A stretch of 64,000 nt of DNA from Mimachlamys varia (lineage: Eukaryota; Mollusca; Bivalvia; Pectinida; Pectinidae): NCBI GenBank assembly GCA_947623455.1, contig OX392536.1:10287282-10351281 (forward strand), in the 5' to 3' direction. This document shows, one piece after another, positions 1-11,570 of the stretch; within the stretch, counting starts at the first letter, position 1; each line of letters opens with the position of its first letter. A program made the translations under genes and the position numbers. Below the pieces are notes generated by a model. That model worked only from the letters and a program-made list of their open reading frames with translations. It was not told the origin of the DNA and made no database searches.

Positions 1-516
1 CAGCTAGATCAGCAATTTTATATGTATTTATATCACACAGCAGATCAGCAGTTTTATATCTATGTATTTATATCACACAGCAGATCAGCAATTTTATATG
101 TATTTATATCACACAGCTAGATCAGCAATTTATATCTATATATTTATATCACACAGCAGATCAGCAGTTTTATATCTATGTATTTATATCACACAGCTAG
201 ATCAGCAATTTTATATCTATGTATTTATATCACACAGCAGATCAGCAGTTTTATATCTATGTATTTATATCACACAGCTAGATCAGCAATTTATATCTAT
301 ATATTTATATCACACAGCTAAATCAGCAGTTTTATATGTATTTATATCACACAGCTAGATCAGCAATTTTATATCTATGTATTTATATCACACAGCTATA
401 TCAGCAGTTTTATATGTATTTATATCACACAGCTAAATCAGCAATTTTATATGTATTTATATCACACAGCTATATCAGCAGTTTTATATCTATGTATTTA
501 TATCTTTATCACTCAG
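1..516. repeat. Tandem minisatellite, ~36-42 bp unit
   Basis: About a dozen head-to-tail copies of a unit built around tatttatatcacacagc, followed by agatcagca and a short T/A tract. Spacing between successive cacacag motifs is 36-40 bp because ctatgtat is sometimes shortened. The array runs off the left edge, so its full length is unknown. Short open frames across it are periodic and carry no protein-like signal. Confidence 0.9.
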
Positions 517-3500
517 ACTCTCAGAAATTTTTTTAAAAGACAATATTTCTGTCCTTGACAAATTAAAACCTCTGAAACCTCAACGAGGAAGATTTTCTCG
601 TCCCATGTTTTCAATGAGGGAGAAAGTGTGTGAATTAACACAACTGAAACTGCTTTGCTCGATTCTTATTGTCTTAAATAGTTCAAAACACCAAAAAGTA
701 TTCATTTGATTAAGACAAACCTGTTATGGTCATTACACACACCGGGCTAGAGTACCAAAGATCCCCTCCTAATGTGTGAGGGTTGACAGTTTTGACGGTA
801 TCCTCTATCATAGCCTTTAGCTAGCAGAAGCCACGGTTATCATTTTATTTTCAGACTGTCACATATTACAGGATTAAGTAACAGAACAAAATTAAGAGTT
901 ATTACGAAGTATAAAATAAACCCAAAGAACAAAGTTACTGTCTAAATAGAAGTCACATGGCTACCCTCTTGGAGGATGTCAAGCATCGGGACACAGGGAC
1001 ATGTAAAGACTTAAATTATGATAAAATTTAGTGATGAATACCTATATATATATATATTGACAAGGGAAACATCGACCGGCCATTGAAAATCTTACCAAAC
1101 TTTTTCAAACTCTTAATTTTCATTCTAAATCTCCACCTACCTACGTTCTTCGTTATTCTGTTATAGATCTATTCAGAAGACTTTATTCTTTCTATCCATA
1201 CATAGTTTATACCATGTACCCATCATTTAGCCATTTAAATCAAACAATAATCGGGACATGCAAGCAGTATTTAGCCATTCTAACAAGCTGCTAAACCTGA
1301 GTGACATTCAACGCTTTCGGAAGGCCTCTGCTACTATCATTACCAGATAACACATCAAGTATGAACAAAACTGTAGCATTACAATGAAAAGAATAACAGT
1401 TATAGCCATAACCAGCTGTATGTCTGCGCCTTTCAAATATCGACCAAATATTGTATATACTCCCAGTTTAAGGGACTGACAAGTCTTAATTTCCCAAAAT
1501 GTCATTCATGAAACATTTAAATTTAAAATCAGCTGACAAGTTATCAGATGTAATAGTACGAATAATTTATTATTAACATTCAAATGATAAAATGTTCTAA
1601 AATAGAAGCGTTTCAAGATTTGATCTCTGCCAATCCCCTTCAATACAGGGGGGGGGGGGGGGGGGGGGCCATCCTTCTAATCTTGACTGTCATCTGTTAT
1701 TGAAGTCTCAGGTCAAAAATAGGTCTATACACAAACTAATATCAAAAGGCAGTCAAGGATTATATTTCTTAAATCTAATCTGATTTCAAATCTCTTTGTG
1801 TACCTGATAGCTAGAAGATACACACTTCACCTCACCTTGCTGGGGAAAAAAATTAAAAATATTCATCTCACCTGAGAGATTAAGTTGTCAAAATTGACAC
1901 CTTACCCATAGGCTAGACCTAACATTCATTTATAGGCTATTCAATCCCTTTGTAGTATATTTTGAGCTGGGGGTAGAAATTCACCCATGCATATTTCAAA
2001 ATGTTGGCATGTATGTTCTGATATTCTGCTTTTTATAATCTTACTTGACAAAAAAAAAATACTGATATTTCGGGGGACATTTATTTATTCCAAGTTTTTT
2101 TTAGATTTTCAACCTTCCTTTAGATAGGATCACTAAACATCGTTTTTATTATACATAAGAGGAATACACCTGGCTTCAGGTGATGATGTGGATGATAACA
2201 ATCTACAGCCATTTGAAACGATTTGATTCAATAGCACATTTTATTACATTTTTTTCTGTGAAATACATACATTTTTTCATTAGTTGATCAACACAATACT
2301 GACAAAGCTCTCAAAATGACATTTCTCAACTTCTTCCATAAGAAGCAGTGTCTGAGTAAATAGTAAATTAAAATAATTCTTCCCTTCCTTTACTATCTAA
2401 CCCCCCCCTCCCCCCCATACCCACACAATGTGACTTGGCCTTTTCCCCAACATAGGATTGTTACAAACCAAGTGTTTGCAGTGTGTGGTCCTACATGTGT
2501 AGAATTGATCACACAGTTGCTATACGCATGGTGGTGATCTTCTCTGTGGTAGCTGGTAGACTCAATATAAGCTGCTTATAAAGATATTCTCTAGGGGAGA
2601 GCGATGGTACCTGTTGATTGTACGACAGGTCCATCATCCGCTTAATCAGGTCACAAGATGGTCAAATTAATCAAGTCTTCATCAAGGTATTATGCTACTG
2701 GTAAATAGAATTGGTTAGGTTTGGTTTGATTATAAAATTACATCCAATTTACAGCCAGGGTCATATAAGTAGGCCTACAGGTTTATGTGATGTGGCACAG
2801 TGTTTGGAGTTTGTGTGTGTATTTGGAAGGCTGCGATATATTCATGTAAGCCTTCTTGTGATAGTCCAGACCTTTTGTTGATTTAAAGTGCTACCACACT
2901 GAAGTATACTACCGAAGGTGACCCCAGCAGATCACCCTCCCAGTCACATTATACTAACAACGAGTGAACCAGTCATTCCATTTCCAGAATGCTGAGCGTC
3001 AAGCTGAGGGAGTAGTGACTACCATTTTTTGAGACTCTGTTATGTCTCTGCCTGGGGACAGAACATGTACACAAAGCCTTTTTCACTCGGGCCGACCCTC
3101 AAATAAAGGCCAAAAGTGAGGTAGTTTCAAGGGAGACATTAGGAAGGAGAAAGTTTTCTAATAACAACAAGTAAATCTACATCGTTTTATACTAATTAGA
3201 TACCTACAGACAGAAATTAATCTCAATTCTACATGCTATAATTTAACAAAATATGAGATATAAGTAATACTATATAGGTGTACAAATTACTAACCACACT
3301 TTTACTATATCAAATTACATTAACGTTTTACTCACTGCGATGGTTTTTGATGCATAAAAGCTACCGGGTATTGACAATCTTTAAACACTCACAATCTTTT
3401 ACCATAATATCATTATTAAAATGTTAAATGACGAACCTGATTCGCCAGGTACGTCTAATTTGATACTAAAGTACTGATAAGTGATTTTGTTTTTAGGATT

Positions 3501-5143
3501 CAATAAAGGATATATATTTATATGTTCTACCTGACAGTCTACATATGAACATTTAAAGGCTGTTTCTGAACATTTCATGTTAAGTTCATGATTTTTTCCC
3601 TATAAATAAATCAAATGACATGTTTAATGACTACAGCACTTGTACTTAGTCCACAGATGATGGAATTCATCACAGATCATTGACTTATCTGAAGACGTTC
3701 TAGGTAATTGGTCCCAGTTTCTTACAAGTATATTTCAACTGTATGAGCAGCCGTTCTCATAGTACTGTAGCAGTAGGCCTATATAAGGCAAACATATTTG
3801 TTTTGTTTTGAAATTCAAAAGTGAAACCAAAGTGAAATATGATTATTACGTGCGATAATTAAACAAAGAATCATGTTTCCCTGTACAACAGGGGTAACAT
3901 TTTAGCATTTTGTTTTTGCGATCCTTCCTCAAATATCAAGGTGAACACAATACAGGCCTTCTTGGTTTAAATACCGCAATAGAAAGGCAAACAATGAAAA
4001 TGATCCGGCTAAATTCTGCATGATTGTTATTGTTGGCTTCCGTTATTCCAAAGTCAACACTTTTAACTGTTTTGTATGTAAATGTTAGGGTTTCAGCAGC
4101 AAGTTATATGATATCATCATGGCTACATGTACAATCACAAAATGGCAGACAAAAAGCCCCACCAGGGATTAGTCATACCTTGATCACAATGGTCATCAGT
4201 AGGGTTGAATCATATAGTAAATTAACTTGATACGCTGTAGACTTATTTTATAAATAAAATATAAATGCCATTTGCTAAATGATTCTTTTTGCTATATGAT
4301 GCTTTTCACTCATGAAATAACTGTATAATATACATTTTCCCCCATATTATTTTCAAAAAGTATGTGCTCTTAATATATAACCTCTGTTTACAAATAATAA
4401 CCAATAAATAATTCTCTTTTAAATCAAAATCCTAATGATGCTCTTTTACAGATAGAACATTTTAAACAGCTCATGACCTTAACTTTCCGATTATGTTGTT
4501 TTTGTAAATTTTATTTTTATTGGCAATGAGCCCTCAGTAAAACTCCTTTTTAACATATCAATTACACATGGCCTTTTCAGTAAGTATAGATATTAGTAAA
4601 TAGGCCTGCTATTATATGCATGGTGTTTGTCTGTCAATTATATTTCTATCTGTCAGCAGTACCATGATGGGGGCTGACCATCTGTGGAGTGTTGAAGAGT
4701 CAGGAACACACAGATAGCTGTGTTGTCTGTCAGGGCTTGGTGATGGAGGGGATCTGACCTATGCTGTGGACAGATAATTATCACCGAATACCAGATACTG
4801 CTAGCAAGTCTATGGTCACCCTGGTATCTGGCCACTGAACTATTCAAACAACATTTCATCATGTTTTTATTAGGCAGAAAACAAATGATAAACAAATCTC
4901 TCCATAACATAACCAACATGTAATTGTTAAAGTCCAATAATTAGTGTTCCATAAATAATGTTCTATTTCACAATGTTCCTGAAACCATTCAGAATTTCTT
5001 CATGTCATCTTTGAATTATTGCCCTGTAGAGTTGCTGTCGCAGTGGATCAATAATTTTGAAATATGTCATCAAAATGTTTGAGAAACACTCAAACAAACA
5101 AATAGAGGAGACATCAGAACCATAAAACATGCAAGACTTTTAC
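517..5143. other. Non-coding stretch, nothing recognised
   Basis: AT-rich sequence with frequent stops in all frames and no reading frame resembling a known protein. It contains a long G homopolymer near 1649-1668, a short TA tract near 1043-1058 and a C-rich patch near 2401-2417. If INPP5A continues leftward this would lie inside or beyond that gene, but I found no exon here. Confidence 0.5.
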
Positions 5144-5225
5144 TAATTCACCCCTGAAATTTCATAATGAACTATTCCAACCTTTGAATTGGAAGAGTTT
5201 AAATGCGTCTTCAGGGGTGAATGAG
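5144..5225. repeat. Short palindromic foldback element (family A, copy 1)
   Basis: An ~80-bp element whose ends are inverted copies: attcacccctga at the left and tcaggggtgaat at the right. The middle holds tgaactattccaacc and ttgaattggaagag. Related copies lie near 6724-6806, 7681-7772 (opposite orientation) and 52821-52901, so this is an interspersed family. It is too short to code and is probably a MITE or foldback element. Confidence 0.7.
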
Positions 5226-5926
5226 TTTTTATACACACATACATTGCACTTTTTACATTTATCTACTGTCAGTGTCATTGTGACAGATTCATAGCTGAAA
5301 ATGTTTATAATGGACAGAAAGTTTGGATTTCAGAACCAAGAAATACATTTCTGAAATAACATGGCAGATATAAACACACCAGAGAGGTGAATTTCACATT
5401 GAAACCAACAACATTCAGAACATTCTGCTCCTAACACTTATTGATCTGAGAAGTTTTTCCACTGCAAGTCCTGTAAAGTATTATGTCAGTTCCTTATATG
5501 GAAAGAAGCTGCAAGCAGCAGCTGTAAGAGTACAGTATTTATGTAGGTTATTATTACCAGTTCATGTGAAGGCACACCCAGGCGATGTCAATTTGAATTT
5601 GCTACAGGTTCATGATGAGCCAATGAATGTGTAAGACTTAACGTTATTTAACTCATTCAATCTGTAAATGATCTGTGTCAAATCTTTGAATCAGAAAAGT
5701 CCCAATGTATCTTTAGAGGACAATAAGCTAACACCAGAATCACATTTTCTTTTGTAGAATCATTAGCACAACAGTCCTGACATCAATTTCAAGTTGATAC
5801 CTCTTACTCTAGAACGACATCCTATGCATACATGTAAATAATAACTTTATGCTCTCAATGCCCAGAGTTATTCTGTACTTGAAACTCCTGAACTACTTGA
5901 CCTCGTGAGTGACATAACATTACATA
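5226..5926. other. Non-coding stretch with one degenerate foldback copy
   Basis: No coding signal. A degraded relative of the foldback family may lie around 5656-5716 (aactcattcaatctg, then ttgaatcag). Confidence 0.35.
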
Positions 5927-6068
5927 TTACTATGATAGGTAATTAATATATCATAATATTACTATGATAGGTAATTAATATATCATAATATTACTATGAT
6001 AGGTAATTAATATATCATAATATTACTATGATAGGTAATTAATATATCATAATATTACTATGATGGGT
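5927..6068. repeat. 32-bp tandem repeat, ~4.3 copies
   Basis: The motif gataggtaattaatatatca recurs at exact 32-bp spacing (gat at 5934, 5966, 5998, 6030, 6062). The first four copies are essentially identical, which points to recent amplification. The unit is very AT-rich and partly palindromic. Confidence 0.95.
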
Positions 6069-6723
6069 ACTTGTTGGAGAGATGTACCTGAACAATAAAC
6101 CACATCACAGTCACAGCACATGAATGATCAATTATACATAACACTGCATGCCCACGTGATAATTGTCTGCTAATGATTCTGATGGGTTACACATCAGAAA
6201 GTTTACCATATACAAAAATAATTTCCATATACACACAGGTTTGTATGCATGAGAAGGTATTCCACATACACATCAAAGTTTCTCATGTACTAGCTGGTTT
6301 TCCATCTATACAAAACAAGCCTTAGATCCTCAGGAGACATCGTTTCTATACCACAAACATTACAATAACTGTACTGCAGTACTTAATTCTCCTTCAATCA
6401 ATGTACTGTAATGATTTATTTGGAAGAATATGTCCGTTGCAGAAAGAACATCAGAAACTCCCATTACTTTGTTATTCGAATACAACTCATGATCATTGGG
6501 ATTGGTCCGCAAATTTATTGTTGATCTGGTATCCCGCTTCGTTACGGCAACTGAAGTGTGATTTGTGGTTCTGGGTTCAAATCTTGGTTTGGCTCAGTTC
6601 CATTCTAATGACAAATCAATTTAACATAAATTCTGAAGAAAATTCTTAACCTTAAACTCTAACTACTTAATCTGTGCATGCCTTGTTTTAATCTTCATTC
6701 TTCTAATGAGCAGTGGTTAGCTT
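6069..6723. other. Non-coding stretch, possible SINE remnant
   Basis: No gene seen. Around 6545-6600 the phrase ctgggttcaaatcttgg resembles a tRNA-type B box and could be an old SINE remnant, but no A box is clear. Confidence 0.3.
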
Positions 6724-6806
6724 ATTCAACCCCAACATTTCACAATGAACTATTCCCATCATTGAATTGAAAGAGTTTAAATGCATTTTCCAGGAGTAAA
6801 TGGGTT
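6724..6806. repeat. Foldback element family A, copy 2
   Basis: A diverged copy of the ~80-bp foldback at 5144-5225. It shares attcaacccc, acaatgaactattccc, ttgaattgaaagagtttaaatgc and a degraded right end (caggagtaaatg). Confidence 0.6.
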
Positions 6807-7680
6807 ATCCACAAACTGCCAGACGAGTCTACAAGATGGACAAGATTTTACAATAACTTTCCAGAAATCAATAAACTATAAGTTAATCTCCATAAAAGGT
6901 ATGGATAAGATAAACACAAAATCAACCAGCCATTCCTGTCTCCTGCAGATGGGGTCTCCTCAACAGAACGCCTAGCCTAGCTGGAATAGCTGCTGGTACC
7001 AGAAATAGCTGGCGGTCGTGACAGTACAAAGGTACGAACCTGGGACCAACCAGTTGCCTTATACATTAGGCCCATTAGCACTACAGAAGAACTCTTCATT
7101 TTGATAGACAACACAGATGTAGGAATTTTGGCGAAATGTTTAGTTGTCTGAGTGATTACGTAACGGGAACTTAGGACGGCTTTGTAGATTTTGGCTGATG
7201 AACACATAAATACTGATTGAGTGAATCCCCAGTGAAATGGCCTCCAGGTGCTCGCTAGTATTGACATTTTCACACTGCATTTAAAGCTCTTCAACTGCAG
7301 AATTTGTGAATCCATGTACATGAATGCGGTTCTTCAGAGGCGTCTCTGCAACAACTGTACATGTTAAACTCATTTGAAAGAACCAATAACACATCTGGGC
7401 TTCAGTATGACAAATCAAACATCATGAAAATCAGCTTATTTTATAATATAATTATTGCTACAACGTTACAGGATTTTGTTTAAACATCCTAGACAATAAC
7501 TGGCTATACAAAATGTACAAGGTGGCAGGGATAATATAGACCATCTTTACTGTTTGAATAGTCCAAAATCTTACTTGTATGTCCTATTTTATGTTGGTTT
7601 GCTTCAGATACATTATAAACCTATTCTTAACTTTTCCAAGAAACATTGTTGACTTCTTAAAGGTATCTTTACTTAAAACT
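6807..7680. other. Non-coding stretch, nothing recognised
   Basis: A 114-codon minus-strand open frame (6977-7321) has no family resemblance and no convincing splice context. It is treated as chance. Confidence 0.4.
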
Positions 7681-7772
7681 CATTCATCCCTGCAGACAAG
7701 TCTGTTGAATTCTTTCAAATCCAATTCAAAGGTTTAAACGGTTCATAATGAAATTTTCAGGGGTAAATGAGG
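7681..7772. repeat. Foldback element family A, copy 3 (reverse)
   Basis: The same family in reverse orientation: cattcatccctg, ccaattcaaagg, gttcataatgaaattttc and aggggtaaatgagg occur in the order expected for the reverse complement of copy 1. Confidence 0.6.
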
Positions 7773-8405
7773 TAACATTAAAATTGACAACACTAAAGTT
7801 GTTGCAACTAATATTTCTCCTGCATCTATTTACTATAACTTAGTATAAGGTTAACAATATCTACAATTAATCGAGATATCCTGAGTTGAACCCAACACTG
7901 TTCTCAATACTCTACCACATGGCGGACAGGATCTGGTTGATAATATTTATTGACACTTCATAGGAAGTCATTAATTGGTCAGAAGGCAGGAGGATTCTTT
8001 TTCAGATCCTACCCGAGTATCATGATTACATGGTAATTCTTAATATACTACCTCCAGATGGAGATAATTACCTACACAATGTAAGCTGTACTTATAAATG
8101 TGCCTGCTTGTGATACATCCTAAGTAAATATACCCAGCTTGTCACTGAAGAAGATATAAATATGTGCCAGGCCTGGCCTTGTTAATGGGACAGGTGTGTC
8201 GTTTACAGCAGATTTAGAGGTCTCCTCACACTGAAGACATAGTACAACAAACCAGGGCTGTGTTTCATGAAGGTCCAAACAATATCCAGTAGGGTACTGG
8301 CATTTTGGGGAAATTAACATCAAAGAGACAAATTAAGGGGGCTTGTAACAGGTATAAATAGTAATTTCATTGATGATTTAAACTGCCAAGTTTACTTGCA
8401 AAATA
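7773..8405. other. Non-coding stretch, nothing recognised
   Basis: AT-rich with no coding or structural signal that I could recognise. Confidence 0.4.
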
Positions 8406-9082
8406 TTAATTAATTTGTAAATGTTTTATTGACTTGTTTATTAATTGGTAAATGTTTCACTGACTTGTTTATTAATTGGTAAACGTTTCATTGACTTGTT
8501 TATTAATTGGTAAATGTTTCAATGACTTGTTTATTAATTGGTAAATGTTTCATTGACTTGTTTATTAATTGGTAAATGTTTCAATGACTTGTTTATTAAT
8601 TGGTAAATGTTTCAATGACTTGTTTATTAATTGGTAAATGTTTCATTGACTTGTTTATTAATTGGTAAATGTTTCATTGACTTGTTTATTAATTGGTAAA
8701 CGTTTCATTGACTTGTTTATTAATTTGTAAACGTTTCATTGACTTGTTTATTAATTTGTAAATGTTTCATTGACTTGTTTATTAATTGGTAAATGTTTCA
8801 TTGACTTGTTTATTAATTGGTAAATGTTTCATTGACTTGTTTATTAATTGGTAAATGTTTCATTGACTTGTTTATTAATTTGTAAATGTTTCATTGACTT
8901 GTTTATTAATTGGTAAATGTTTCATTGACTTGTTTATTAATTGGTAAATGTTTCAATGACTTGTTAATTAATTGGTAAATGTTTCACTGACTTGTTTATT
9001 AATTTGTAAATGTTTCATTGACTTGTTTATTAACTGGTAAATGTTTCATTGACTTGTTTATTAATTGGTAAATGTTTTAATG
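8406..9082. repeat. 31-bp tandem repeat, ~21 copies
   Basis: A highly regular array. The unit contains gtaaatgtttcattgacttg followed by tttattaattg. Variation is limited to a few substitutions (attg/actg, ttgg/ttgt, aaat/aaac). There are no spacers, so it is a minisatellite and not a CRISPR array. Confidence 0.95.
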
Positions 9083-10050
9083 ATCTCTCCAACAGTTTTG
9101 ATAGCATATGTTGGTTTCGTAAAGTTTATTCAAAACATTTTTACTTGACCAGTGCAAACCTTGGCAAATGTGAAGACTCTAAAGTTACCAATGACCTTGA
9201 AAATGGGTCTTTCAAACCTCCATAGCAAGTTGTAGGATGTACATACCAAATACTTTGTGTTAGAGAAGTCCTGTAGAAGTAAATGCATTGGTCCATAATA
9301 TAAGTTCTTGAAATTGGGTCAATGTGATTCATTGAGCATATCTAAAATGCCTCCAGTACTGGCCAAATATCACAACTCTTTATTATAATCGTTGGAAGGT
9401 TTTGTGAGGATTGTTTGAAGGAAACGTCAGCAGCAGATGACAGATGCAACAGTGTGTTGGACACTACACCATTGCATTGCCCTGGTTTCATCATCCTCGA
9501 TATCCAGAGGTTTCGCTCTCTTACGCTCTCTACATCCCTGGAATATGTCACTGCAAAACTGAAGGCTCAGTGTGGGCCATTGGTGTTAGTGGTTTTATAT
9601 TCTTTAACAGGTAGGACAGAAAATGTCTTCATTAATATATATGTATAATTGCTACCAGCGAAATCTTCCAAGGAAAATTCTTCAATGATACCACATACTA
9701 TCAAGGCATTTGTTAGCACACAGTGATGATGCCACAGTATCACTCTCAACTGTAACAGCTAGAAACACAACTAACCACAGCTATGGCAGAATTTCTTGTC
9801 AGTTTTATTTAAAGCAACAGTGACCTTAATCTTTGAACTGCAGACCTGAAGACACAATACCATGCAAGGGTTTTCACTGTATGAAGTTTGAGCTTGACCC
9901 TCTTTGGTGATGGAGCTACCTACCTTTCAGATACTTTATGTTATACTCAAAGCTTCAGGGCTATTTCTTTGAAGCAGTTCAAGCTTATATAGGGCCTTGG
10001 TATGTAATGATTTAAGACAAATACAAGTCAACAAAGCAGAGAAACTCGGT
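9083..10050. other. Non-coding stretch, nothing recognised
   Basis: Short overlapping open frames near 9141-9750 lie on both strands, lack family resemblance and have no splice context. No gene is supported. Confidence 0.4.
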
Positions 10051-10330
10051 AGAGATGTAAAGTGCAAAGAGTGCCGCTTTTATGAATATGATCATGATCA
10101 TGACAGGCTTTAACAATGATCCAGTTATCACTGGTATAGAAGAATATCTTGTTATCAGGACCCCTGCCTGCTAGCATTGGAATACCATGCCTCCTTTAAG
10201 AAAAATACCAGTCATAAAAACTGGGGAACAGAGGTGTAAAGTATGAATATGATGGTATATATGGCTGTAACAATGATCCAGTTATCACTGGTATAGAAGA
10301 ATATCTCGTTATCACATCATAAGTACTATG
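10050..10330. repeat. Imperfect two-copy duplication, ~155 bp
   Basis: The motif taacaatgatccagttatca with its continuation (ctggtatagaagaatatct) occurs near 10111 and again near 10266. Surrounding words (tatgaatatgat, gttatca) also repeat in order. This is a short direct duplication with diverged flanks. Confidence 0.7.
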
Positions 10331-11250
10331 GCACCAACAGCACACAACAGTAAACCGCCCCAATTATCAACCTCCCCCAATAGCTGTGAGTGGCCTGCCA
10401 GCTAATTAGCGGGGTTGGGTACAGCATGCAGGTAATTACATCCCATGGTCATCCTCACACCATAGATAAACCTAATGCCTACCAATCTTCTTATCTCACC
10501 AGCCAGGTCTTAGTAACTAGAGGAGCTCATTGGTTCTGGCGTACATACCCAGTCTTATCACAAATAGATCAGAAAATCGTCAGGAAAACATATTCTTTCT
10601 ATATGAATGTGGTACACAATGTAGAAATGTGCATTTCCTGCGTTTGACTATACACATATATTTGCTCTCAAAGAAAATTTCTTTTCATAAAATATTCAAA
10701 CACTATCACATGAACAATGCATGATTGAATTCTATACACAGAGTGCATGAATCGCTTTACATTCAGCTTATTAAAATACTTTAAAAAATGTTTTTTCCCA
10801 ATTTGATTTTAAAGGGAAGACAATTTTCACAAGAAAATTCACTTCACACAGATTATAAATTTTTGGAACTCAGATATTTATGTTTTTAAACAAATTCAGA
10901 TTCTGAAGTGCAGGAGAATTGAAATTAAAGATGAAGATGTACAATTGTATTTTAGGCTGTATTTAACTTTACAATGTAAGTACTGTGGGCCATCATACAG
11001 GACACAAGGTTTACCATGATGGGGAGGTACAGGATATAAACAAACGTGGTGAATACCGTAACTCTACCTGTAGTTCGTCAGTGCCATGTGTTTCAACTCC
11101 ACAACCCTCAACATAATCAGGGGCAGGACCGTTTCAGCGGTAAATAAACTTAACTCTCCAACAAATAGCTGTCAGCTGTACACCACAGAGTTTCACCTTT
11201 ACATACATTCTCTACAGGAAATATCACACGGGTACAAAGAGAGGGTAAAA
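10331..11250. other. Non-coding stretch, nothing recognised
   Basis: Mixed unique sequence. A minus-strand open stretch near 11060-11140 ends in a plausible donor, but it matches no protein I recognise and has no paired acceptor. Confidence 0.35.
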
Positions 11251-11570
11251 AAATTTACTCAATATTTGGAGAAAAAAATTGGACTATTTCATTTTTGCTT
11301 TACAAGACATGAAAATTATACATTAAGATTGCTCATTGAGGACAAATACACATGATTCACAATAATTATAACCATTTTGATTCGCTTTACTCAATAGTGG
11401 GAGAAAAAAATTTGGACTATTTCAATTTGTGGGAGAAACAAATTGGACTATTTCAATTTTGCTTCATAAGACATGAAAATTATACTTTAAGATTGCTCAT
11501 CGATGACAAATACACACGATTCTCATTAATTATAAGCATTTCAATCGTTTTTACATTTTGGGGTTACATT
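11251..11570. repeat. Two-copy direct duplication, ~164 bp apart
   Basis: ggactatttca..ttttgctt, acatgaaaattatac, aagattgctcat and gacaaatacacacgat occur twice in the same order, about 164 bp apart. A shorter third piece (gggagaaa..attggactattt) lies between them. The open frames here are two versions of the same repeat and are not a gene. Confidence 0.8.

Noticed and set aside
62..536. Two small open frames of MYLYHTA-type peptides
   Set aside because: Produced by the tandem repeat at the window edge.
6977..7321. 114-codon minus-strand open frame
   Set aside because: No recognisable domain, no splice context and nothing resembling a later INPP5A exon.
8406..9082. Regular 31-bp repeats resembling a CRISPR array
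   Set aside because: Repeats are directly adjacent with no unique spacers, in an animal genome; the same holds for the arrays at 24228 and 63133.
11047..11140. Minus-strand open stretch ending in a GTAGAG donor
   Set aside because: No acceptor pairing in frame, and it does not match the expected INPP5A continuation.
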